This document shows positions 1-5,788 of a DNA stretch of 14,033 nt, piece by piece. The translations under genes and the position numbers were made by a program. Every line of letters starts with the position of its first letter. Positions within the stretch are counted from its first letter, which is position 1. Source of the DNA: an uncultured Parabacteroides sp. (GTDB lineage Bacteria; Bacteroidota; Bacteroidia; Bacteroidales; Tannerellaceae); assembly GCA_910577325.1 (NCBI GenBank), contig CAJTMR010000045.1:1-14033 (forward strand), read 5' to 3'. The notes below the pieces were generated by a model. It worked only from the letters and a program-made list of their open reading frames with translations. It was not told the origin of the DNA and did no database searches.

Positions 1-64
1 ATTTATTAGGCAATTATAAGATAGCGGTTTTTATAGTGACGAAGTCAGGAAAAAACTTCCGAAT

Positions 65-100
65 AAAAAAGGGGTGATGTAAAAACATCACCCCTTTTTT
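65..100 (-). terminator. Strong bidirectional intrinsic terminator of the glycogen operon
   Basis: A perfect 10-bp GC-rich stem (71-80 pairs with 85-94) closes an AAAA loop. It is flanked by six A on the left and six T on the right, so the hairpin has a U-tract when read on either strand. It lies 30 nt past the stop of the GH57 gene and closes that minus-strand operon. It could equally stop a plus-strand gene entering from the left; bases 1-64 show no convincing gene end of their own. Confidence 0.93.
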
Positions 101-130
101 ATTCAGTCAATCTTCAAAATCAAGCAGAAG

Positions 131-1426
131 TCACTTTTTAGCTGCTCTTTTCTTACACTTGTCCAGTTCTTTCTGTAACTTTTCAATCTCTTCTCCTTGG
201 TTCTTAATCGTTGTAAGAAGAGAATTCAACTCTTCATTCTCTATCTCGACAGGATATAAGGCATCCACACGGCTGATAAAATCGCCCAATATATTCATAT
301 AATTCGTAAATGCGTCATACGGAGAATCATAAATACCACGGTTAAGCCAGATTCCAGTCTTCTTGGTCGTTATAAAACGGAAGTTATTGCTTGCCTGCAA
401 ATAATCCCAGTCCTGCTTGATACGGCGATCATCACACAAGTGAACACGACCGGCCACGCTATACAACTTATTAAACGCTTCACGCTGCATCATGTTACCT
501 AACCAACAACTAGTATCCCTTTCTTCATCTGCCCATGACATCGGATAAGGGACATCGACCTGATCGACAGACTTGAACTTCGTCACGATTTCAGACGGAG
601 TCGAAAATGAAATACCTTTTTCCTTCGCACAAGCCGGCAAAGCCTTGATAAATTGCAGGATATTTGAAGACAACGGTTGCGCGATGCCCAAAGCGGAAAG
701 TTCCATAAAAATATTGATGACCTGTTCTTCTTCCGGCAAACCTGCAATCCAACCTATATATTTGTCTGCAAATAACGGATACTCGCTCCAATCCGAATTT
801 GAAAAACGCAGGCTAATGTCATCCGACAATTTAAAATCACGAAGCAAAACCTTCAAATTCGGATTATATGAGCAATGATATACATAATGCGGACTCTTCC
901 ACCCCAACACGTGCTTAGCTCCTTCGGTCAAAATCCCTTTAAATCCCATACTTGCAACAACCGCTCCAATCTCGTTTGAATAAATCAAACTGGAATTGCG
1001 GAAAACCTTGGGAGTCTGTCCAAAAACCTGCTTGATCTTTGCACTCATTCTGGAAACTTCTTCACGGAAACATTCTTCATTGGCCAAGGAAGAAAGCCCA
1101 TGAGAATAAGGTTCGCACAAAAATTCGCAACAGCCCGTGTCATTCAACTGATGCAACAGGTCAATCACGGCAGGAGAATAGATCTCCAACTGCTCCAAAG
1201 CCACACCGGAAATAGAGAAAGCGACTTTAAAAGCCCCTCCATTGTTCTTTACCATTTCAAGCAAAGCAGTCAATGCCGGAATATAAGAACGCTCTGCAAT
1301 CTCCGTTATACTGCGTTCATTTTCATAATCATCATAATAGTAATGATCCGTGCCTATATCGAAGCAGCGATAGCGTTTCAAATGTATAATTTGATGTATT
1401 TCAAAATAAAGACAGATTGTTTTCAT
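131..1426 (-). CDS. GH57 family alpha-amylase-like glycoside hydrolase
   Basis: A 431-aa cytoplasmic protein with no signal peptide, last gene of the glycogen operon, starting 18 nt after the glycosyltransferase stop. GH57 landmarks are visible: the N-terminal EIHQ (residues 9-12, the first conserved region), CEPYSHG (104-110), TEG (167-169, where E168 sits at the expected catalytic nucleophile), and LSDDISLRFSN (200-210), a signature of alpha-amylase-type GH57 proteins. The region that in canonical members reads roughly DYETFG and supplies the catalytic Asp reads MELSALG here (241-247), so the acid/base residue seems to be missing. The C-terminus from about residue 398 is a charged heptad-like helix, probably coiled coil, ending in a Lys/Ala-rich tail. 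Family membership gives alpha-glucan (glycogen or maltodextrin) as the likely substrate. Given the substitution it may be weakly active, use another acid, or act as a binding or regulatory protein. Confidence 0.9.
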   Translation of the reverse strand: MKTICLYFEIHQIIHLKRYRCFDIGTDHYYYDDYENERSITEIAERSYIPALTALLEMVKNNGGAFKVAFSISGVALEQLEIYSPAVIDLLHQLNDTGCCEFLCEPYSHGLSSLANEECFREEVSRMSAKIKQVFGQTPKVFRNSSLIYSNEIGAVVASMGFKGILTEGAKHVLGWKSPHYVYHCSYNPNLKVLLRDFKLSDDISLRFSNSDWSEYPLFADKYIGWIAGLPEEEQVINIFMELSALGIAQPLSSNILQFIKALPACAKEKGISFSTPSEIVTKFKSVDQVDVPYPMSWADEERDTSCWLGNMMQREAFNKLYSVAGRVHLCDDRRIKQDWDYLQASNNFRFITTKKTGIWLNRGIYDSPYDAFTNYMNILGDFISRVDALYPVEIENEELNSLLTTIKNQGEEIEKLQKELDKCKKRAAKK

Positions 1427-1444
1427 ATCTAATTATTGTTTTTA

Positions 1445-2713
1445 TTATTTACCGTAATTCTTTAAGACATTCTCATAAAGAGCGCGAATCCGTAAGCCGA
1501 CTTTTTCCCATGTGATGCCATCAACCTCTTTCTTTCCTTCCACCTGAAGATATTCGAATAAAGACGGATTCGTACATATCGAATAGATAGCGTCAGCCAT
1601 TGCATAGATGTCCCAATAATCTGTCTTAATCACCTTATCGAGAATTTCTCCACAACCGGACTGCTTGGAAATAATAGAAGGCGTCCCGCACTGCATGGCC
1701 TCTAACGGGGCAATCCCGAAAGGCTCGGAAACAGAAGGCATCACAAAGACATCACTGTTCTTGTAAGCCTCATAGACCTGCCTTCCACGCTGAAATCCGG
1801 GAAAATGGAAACGGTCGGCGATTCCACGCTCGGCTGCCAGATTGATCATGGCATCCAACATATCGCCCGAACCTGCCATAATGAAACGGATATTACGTGT
1901 ACGTTTCAAAACAAGCGCCGCTGCCTCGACAAAATACTCCGGTCCTTTCTGCATGGTGATACGCCCCAGGAAAGTCACGACTTTTTCCTTTTTATGCTCC
2001 GGACGAGGAATGTCTAAAAGTTCTTGCGACAATGGATAAACCGCATTATGCATAGCAAAACATTTACGAGGATCCTGATGATACTCCCGGATAACCGTCT
2101 GCCGCGTCAATTCAGATACGCACATAATACAATCCGCATAATCCATACCATTCTTTTCCATTGCATATACTGTCGGATTTACCTTACCGCGCGAACGGTC
2201 GAAATCTGTTGCATGGACATGAATACAAAGAGGCTTGCCACTCACCATCTTTGCATGAACGCCTGCCGGATATGTCAGCCAGTCGTGAGCATGAATAATA
2301 TCAAATTGTTGCTGTCGGGCAACCACCCCTGCTATAATCGAAAAATTATTGATCTCATCATGCAAGTTGGCGGGATACCCTCCGGCAAACTCCATACAGC
2401 CCAAATCATTTACATTCATATAGGAGAAGTCAGCATAAATATGATCACGGAAAGCATAGTATTGCTCCGGTGTCATATAATTGGGAAGCTTGGACCTCAC
2501 ATAATCGTAATTAACATCCCTCCACACAACGGGGACTTGGTTCATACCTATGATATTCAAGAAACCTTCTTCTTCGCCGGTAGGCTTCGGCAGACAGAAA
2601 GTCGTCTCCACATCATTTTGCAAACTCAAGCCCTTAGTAATACCATAGGATGCAACCGCAAGACCACCATATATTTTGGGAGGAAATTCCCATCCAAACA
2701 TTAACACTTTCAT
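1445..2713 (-). CDS. Glycogen/starch synthase-like glycosyltransferase (GT4/GT5 type, GT-B fold)
   Basis: A 422-aa cytoplasmic enzyme expected to transfer glucose from a nucleotide sugar to an alpha-1,4-glucan chain. The N-terminal Rossmann half opens with FGWEFPPKIYGGL; KIYGG at 13-17 matches the KxGG sugar-nucleotide motif of glycogen synthases. HAHDW is at 141-145 and HVHATDFDR at about 165-172. The C-terminal half has GRITMQKGPEYF (250-261) and the EX7E motif E330-E338 (EPFGIAPLE), typical of retaining GT-B enzymes. Length is slightly short for classical GlgA (about 470-480 aa). It sits between the debranching enzyme and the GH57 protein, a trio that supports glycogen synthesis and remodelling. 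Start is ATG at 2713, 14 nt past the upstream stop and preceded by a strong Shine-Dalgarno. GT4 versus GT5 assignment cannot be settled by eye, and the donor (ADP- or UDP-glucose) is unknown. Confidence 0.9.
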   Translation of the reverse strand: MKVLMFGWEFPPKIYGGLAVASYGITKGLSLQNDVETTFCLPKPTGEEEGFLNIIGMNQVPVVWRDVNYDYVRSKLPNYMTPEQYYAFRDHIYADFSYMNVNDLGCMEFAGGYPANLHDEINNFSIIAGVVARQQQFDIIHAHDWLTYPAGVHAKMVSGKPLCIHVHATDFDRSRGKVNPTVYAMEKNGMDYADCIMCVSELTRQTVIREYHQDPRKCFAMHNAVYPLSQELLDIPRPEHKKEKVVTFLGRITMQKGPEYFVEAAALVLKRTRNIRFIMAGSGDMLDAMINLAAERGIADRFHFPGFQRGRQVYEAYKNSDVFVMPSVSEPFGIAPLEAMQCGTPSIISKQSGCGEILDKVIKTDYWDIYAMADAIYSICTNPSLFEYLQVEGKKEVDGITWEKVGLRIRALYENVLKNYGK

Positions 2714-2727
2714 ACAGGCTCCTCCTT
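2714..2727 (-). promoter_or_regulatory. Canonical Shine-Dalgarno before the glycosyltransferase
   Basis: Read on the minus strand, the 14-nt gap between the debranching enzyme stop and the glycosyltransferase ATG is AAGGAGGAGCCTGT. AAGGAGG is a full anti-SD match placed 7 nt from the start codon. Bacteroidetes genes seldom carry such a sequence, and I noticed no comparable one before the other starts I examined here. Confidence 0.75.
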
Positions 2728-4668
2728 TTAATAATTATATTTGCTTAATAAGTATAATATTCTCAATATTTCAGCAACATTCATTGCAAACGATACGGCC
2801 CCACGCCCCTTGAACGGAGGATTGCCATCAAACAGCTCAGGAATGGATCCAATACAATGAGAAGACATTTCATCTTCGTACCCGATCAGATAGCGTTCGA
2901 TAAATCCTATACCGCTCATCTTATAAATACGGAGATACGCCTCAAAATAGAATCCTGCCAACCAAGGCCAGGCAGTTCCCTGATGATAGGCATAATCACG
3001 CTGAACCTGAGGACCTACATAATTAGGATTATAACCACCGCTTTTCGGACTCAAAGAACGAAGCCCCTTAGGAGTAAGCAATTCCTTGGTTACAATATCA
3101 AGCACACCTTTTTTCTGTCTGGAATCCAAAGGAGAATAATCCAATGCCACGGCAAATATCATATTCGGACGTACGCTCCACTCCATCATGTTACCATCAA
3201 CATAATCGAGCAAATAGCCGTACTCATTCAAGAACACATTGACGAACGACCTTCCACTTTTTTCAGCCAAAACGCCCAACGATTCGGCCAAGTCATTATT
3301 TCCTGCTTCGCCCGACAATTCCCCAACAAATCTTAAAGCATTATACCACAATGTATTGATCTCAACAATATATCCTGTACGTGGAATAACGGGACGTCCG
3401 TTTACGGTCGAATTCATCCAAGTAACAGCCTTATTTGTTCCATACGTATAAAGCAATCCATTGTCATGCAAAACCAGATTCGGGTGCTTATCCTGACAAA
3501 GGAAATTCATAATATCTTCCAGCAGCAAACCATATTTCTCACGGCACGCCTCACGTGAAACCATTTTAGCATATTGCTGAATACACCAAACACCCCAAAG
3601 TAAAATATCGGGATGCTCCATTTCATAAATTTTAATCTGGCTCGGTTCATTATGTAGAAAACAATAAATAGCCTTGCGGGCTGTTTCCATTACCATTTCA
3701 AACTTGGAGACTTCATCGATAGCCAATGTCAGCCCAGGCAATGAAACAAACAAATCACGTGCCCTACATTTGAACCACGGATAACCTGCCAAAATATAGG
3801 ATTCGTTTTCCTGCTTATTCAAGAACTGGTGTGCGGCGTTGATCAAACAATGTTGAAAAGTATCGCGAGGCGTACGTTCTTCGACTTCTTCTTCGAACGT
3901 CTTTTTTAACATACGGGTTCCTATTTCAGAAACCCCACCGGAGAAGACAATACTTTCACCTTTCTTTATCTCAACTTCAAAATATCCGGGAACATACAAA
4001 TCCTCGTTAAAATCATATCCCCGCTCCTGCTCTTTCGGATATTCGATACCTCGATACCAATCAGGCTGATAATGAAACTCATTCTTTTTGTTCAATTGCA
4101 TATACAATTCGGGATAGCCCGGATACATGCAAGTCTTGATACCATTTGTCACTACCTGATATTCGCGACTGGCCTGAGCGTTTTCGTGTGTATATTCGCG
4201 GACGCTACGAAAAGCCAAAAACGGACGCAAACGCAATGTTGTCGCCGAATGAGCATCCAATAATGTATAACGAATCAAGATCCGGTTCTCATGATGGACA
4301 AACAACTTCTCTTTTTTCAAAACAACACCTCCCACGCGATAAATCGTCGTAGGAACTTTCTCGCACTCGAACTCACGAATGTACTTATGACCTCTCGGAC
4401 TGTAATTATCCCCCTGATACTTATGAAGTCCCAAATTAAACTCGGCTCCATGCTGTATGACAGTTTCATCCAATGACGACAACAACACATGATTCTCGTC
4501 ATCCAGCCCTGGGACTGGAATCACAAGTAATCCGTGATATTTTCTTGTGTTGCAATCAACGATAGTTGTACAATGATAGGCTCCCGAACGATTTGTACGA
4601 AGAATCTCTCTTGGCAGCGCTTCTTCCAGGTTCGTCATAAGAGTCTTGTCAAATTTAAGATAACTCAT
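2728..4668 (-). CDS. Glycogen debranching enzyme (amylo-alpha-1,6-glucosidase, GH133 type)
   Basis: A 646-aa protein, first gene of the operon, expected to hydrolyse alpha-1,6 branch glucosyl residues of glycogen in the cytoplasm. The N-terminal half (about 1-260) is the beta-rich domain of these enzymes, with RTNRSGAYHC and TRKYHGLLV near the start. The C-terminal half is the (alpha/alpha)6 domain: GYPWF followed by ARDLFVSLPGL (295-312, D305), TWMN (416-419), GYIVEINTLWYNAL (432-445), GTAWPW (564-569) and IPELFDG (609-615, E611 a likely catalytic Glu by family analogy). Where many relatives read WGRD, this one reads RARD. Start chosen at the ATG at 4668 (MSYLKFDK): the 26 upstream in-frame residues are Lys/Ile-rich, and the promoter -7 box lies inside that extension. 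Bacterial GH133 proteins lack the transferase domain of eukaryotic debranchers, consistent with this length. Confidence 0.9.
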   Translation of the reverse strand: MSYLKFDKTLMTNLEEALPREILRTNRSGAYHCTTIVDCNTRKYHGLLVIPVPGLDDENHVLLSSLDETVIQHGAEFNLGLHKYQGDNYSPRGHKYIREFECEKVPTTIYRVGGVVLKKEKLFVHHENRILIRYTLLDAHSATTLRLRPFLAFRSVREYTHENAQASREYQVVTNGIKTCMYPGYPELYMQLNKKNEFHYQPDWYRGIEYPKEQERGYDFNEDLYVPGYFEVEIKKGESIVFSGGVSEIGTRMLKKTFEEEVEERTPRDTFQHCLINAAHQFLNKQENESYILAGYPWFKCRARDLFVSLPGLTLAIDEVSKFEMVMETARKAIYCFLHNEPSQIKIYEMEHPDILLWGVWCIQQYAKMVSREACREKYGLLLEDIMNFLCQDKHPNLVLHDNGLLYTYGTNKAVTWMNSTVNGRPVIPRTGYIVEINTLWYNALRFVGELSGEAGNNDLAESLGVLAEKSGRSFVNVFLNEYGYLLDYVDGNMMEWSVRPNMIFAVALDYSPLDSRQKKGVLDIVTKELLTPKGLRSLSPKSGGYNPNYVGPQVQRDYAYHQGTAWPWLAGFYFEAYLRIYKMSGIGFIERYLIGYEDEMSSHCIGSIPELFDGNPPFKGRGAVSFAMNVAEILRILYLLSKYNY

Positions 4669-4734
4669 ATTTTTATATTTGGTTTTAAGTTTATGCTTTA
4701 ACGTGATAACAATAAATTGTTTCTGTATCTTGAC

Positions 4735-4766
4735 CAAAAGTATCACTTAAAAAATAAAAAAACAAA
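4735..4766 (-). promoter_or_regulatory. Bacteroidetes-type promoter for the glycogen operon
   Basis: On the minus strand TTTG (4763-4766) is followed after exactly 20 nt by TACTTTTG (4735-4742). This fits the Bacteroides housekeeping sigma consensus TTTG / TAnnTTTG at -33 / -7. Transcription would begin near 4728, giving a leader of about 60 nt. It also argues against translation starting at 4746. Confidence 0.75.
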
Positions 4767-4892
4767 TTCACTTTCATATTTATTTAGAAATTTTATTCCT
4801 GTAATCCAAAAATAAGCTGATTGACAATACATTAAAATTAAACCATCGTATATATATGTGTTGTCAAACACATGGCAAGCTGTTAAAAATTT

Positions 4893-5066
4893 TCAATATC
4901 GGTTGTTTGGCAACCCCTGTATCGCATCGCGCCGGATGTTGTTCACCATGACAATCAGATTTCCCGCACCAATGATTGTCTGGATCAGGGACAGATCAAG
5001 CATGGCTAAGGCAACCGCACCAAAATCATAAAACGCCCATCTGTTTTCGTCACCGATACGGACTGA
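4893..5066 (-). pseudogene. Coding-like 57-codon remnant of an unrecognised protein
   Basis: The minus strand is open from just inside a TAG (5067-5069) to a TGA at 4893. It reads as a plausible protein end: SVRIGDENRW, then a hydrophobic stretch rich in Ala/Leu/Ile/Val, then VNNIRRDAIQGLPNNRY. There is no start codon near the beginning, and the upstream stop lies next to the edge of the inverted-arm element at about 5075. This could be the C-terminal stub of a gene disrupted by that element or by an earlier rearrangement. The opposite strand is also partly open, so a chance frame is possible. I do not recognise the family. Confidence 0.3.
5010..5025. repeat. Outer 16-bp inverted repeat, left copy
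   Basis: GGCAACCGCACCAAAA is the exact reverse complement of bases 5703-5718. It lies 53 nt outside the left arm of the element and within the coding-like remnant, where it encodes the FGAVA part on the minus strand. Confidence 0.7.
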
Positions 5067-5078
5067 CTACATAAATGT

Positions 5079-5183
5079 TTTTGCAAAACCAACCATCATA
5101 CTATCATATTCGTATGTATATTGTTTAAAACCAATATGTTATGACATGATAGTTGCCGTTTTGAACTATCATTCATCTATCAT
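5079..5183 (+). repeat. Left inverted arm with six ATGATAG-type heptamers
   Basis: CTATCAT occurs at 5101, 5166 and 5177 and ATGATAG at 5146. The one-base variant CCATCAT is at 5093 and, just past the arm, at 5186. The copies at 5166 and 5177 are 11 bp apart and those at 5093 and 5101 are 8 bp apart. Their order and orientation mirror the right arm. Confidence 0.8.
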
Positions 5184-5359
5184 AACCATCATGGTGAAAA
5201 GCGATAACATCCTGTGTATCAATCATACGATAAAAACAGGGACCGTCCGGAAACAGATCCGAAACATGTTAAAACAGCTTCTTTTTTCATCAAGACAGGC
5301 TTTTATTTTGTCAAAAACAGCTTGCAGAGCCGCTTGAGATCCAGGTGTACCTACCACGG

Positions 5360-5394
5360 AGATCCGGGTGCGGGAGGGGTGCAGACCCGGGTCT
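5360..5394. other. GC-rich hairpin in the core of the inverted-arm element
   Basis: AGATCCGGGT (5360-5369) can pair with ACCCGGGTCT (5385-5394) over 10 bp with one G-T wobble, around a 15-nt G-rich loop. It lies in the only markedly GC-rich stretch of the interval (about 5325-5450). It may be a structured RNA, a DNA hairpin, or part of decayed cargo. It has no U-tract, so it is not a simple terminator. Confidence 0.4.
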
Positions 5395-5550
5395 GTAAGG
5401 GGCCTTTCCGGGGATACAGGGATGTTTATCCGCCATGTCGGAGGCACTTTTATGCCCTGTTTTTGCATCTTTTTTGCCGATGGCTATTTTTTGACCATCA
5501 AACATAAATAACATATTATCAGACATATAAATAAATACCATGTAAAAAGC

Positions 5551-5583
5551 ATGATAGATGCATGATAGTAGAATGATAGTAGA
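5551..5583 (+). repeat. Three tandem 11-bp iterons
   Basis: ATGATAG begins at 5551, 5562 and 5573, an exact 11-bp period (ATGATAGATGC, ATGATAGTAGA, ATGATAGTAGA). One helical turn per repeat puts all three heptamers on the same DNA face, as expected of cooperative protein-binding sites. These form the inner part of the right arm. Confidence 0.8.
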
Positions 5584-5665
5584 AAACAGCAACCATCATG
5601 CTTTAACATGTTGTGAAACAACCGTTAACAACCGGAGATGATAGTATGATAGTTGGTTTGCAAAA
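5562..5665 (-). repeat. Right inverted arm with mirrored heptamers
   Basis: The arm carries ATGATAG at 5562, 5573, 5638 and 5646 and the variant CCATCAT at 5593, with a further ATGATAG at 5551 just inside it. Each matches a copy in the left arm in reverse order: 5646 with 5093, 5638 with 5101, 5593 with 5146, 5573 with 5166, 5562 with 5177, 5551 with 5186. Confidence 0.8.
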
Positions 5666-5702
5666 TTTTCATAAGAGAAGAGAAGTGGTTCCGGATAGCA
5701 AT

Positions 5703-5718
5703 TTTTGGTGCGGTTGCC
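5703..5718. repeat. Outer 16-bp inverted repeat, right copy
   Basis: TTTTGGTGCGGTTGCC is the exact reverse complement of 5010-5025. It lies 37 nt outside the right arm and 36 nt before the peptidase -7 box. Read in frame it gives FGAVAL, the same peptide as the remnant on the other side, with a different Leu codon (CTG here, TTA there). Confidence 0.7.
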
Positions 5719-5754
5719 CTGAAGCATCAAAAAACGAATTTCCGAATTTTTGCG

Positions 5755-5762
5755 TACCTTTG
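5755..5762 (+). promoter_or_regulatory. dcp: Bacteroidetes -7 box for the M3 peptidase gene
   Basis: TACCTTTG matches TAnnTTTG and lies 26 nt before the ATG at 5789. No clear TTTG is present at the expected -33 position, so the upstream half is weak. The position inside the TTG-initiated extension of the frame supports the ATG at 5789 as the true start. Confidence 0.6.
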
Positions 5763-5788
5763 TTTGTAAAAACAACATACGAAAAGAT

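Larger units (their letters stand above)
5079..5665. mobile_element. 587-bp inverted-arm element, MITE-like, unclassified
   Basis: The two ends are inverted copies: TTTTGCAAAACCAAC at 5079-5093 matches the complement of 5651-5665 apart from one extra A, and the similarity continues for about 105 bp. The outer 28-29 nt differ by one gap and one mismatch. A middle 37-nt block of equal length on both sides is only about half identical. The inner block 5145-5183 against 5562-5600 matches at 33 of 39 positions. The arms hold mirrored ATGATAG-type heptamers. Between them are about 380 bp, GC-rich in the middle, with no recognisable gene. CATAA occurs at 5070-5074 and 5670-5674, just outside, and could be a 5-bp target duplication, though a few bases separate it from the arms. 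No transposase is present. It could be a non-autonomous transposable element, the remains of a larger one, or a protein-binding or replication-like locus. Confidence 0.55.
4767..5754. other. Gene-free interval with coding remnant and inverted-arm element
   Basis: About 1 kb between the divergent promoters of the glycogen operon and the M3 peptidase, with no intact gene I can support. Bases 4767-4892 are A/T-rich and I see nothing in them. 4893-5066 is a short coding-like frame on the minus strand. 5079-5665 is a palindromic element. 5010-5025 and 5703-5718 are a further exact inverted repeat outside it. The open frames of 60-100 codons inside the element run through the inverted arms and resemble no family I know. 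Confidence 0.8.

Noticed and set aside
3..77. Possible 3' end of a plus-strand gene entering from the left
   Set aside because: The frame stops only inside the terminator stem and its 24 codons show no family features. Another gene end or plain intergenic DNA is equally likely.
2024..2704. 226-codon plus-strand frame opposite the glycosyltransferase
   Set aside because: It is antisense to a gene with clear catalytic motifs and has no recognisable features; a compositional shadow.
5214..5592. Open frames of 81-97 codons inside the inverted-arm element, on both strands
   Set aside because: They overlap one another, run into the repeated arms, and resemble no family I know. They are not supported as genes, though the minus-strand frames might be decayed cargo.
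5551..5652. Repeats considered as a CRISPR array
   Set aside because: The units are 7-11 bp with no uniform spacers, and the sites are arranged as mirrored arms, not as direct repeats with unique spacers.
5750..5788. TTG-initiated 13-residue N-terminal extension of the M3 peptidase
   Set aside because: It overlaps the TACCTTTG promoter box, and the ATG at 5789 gives the normal family N-terminus.
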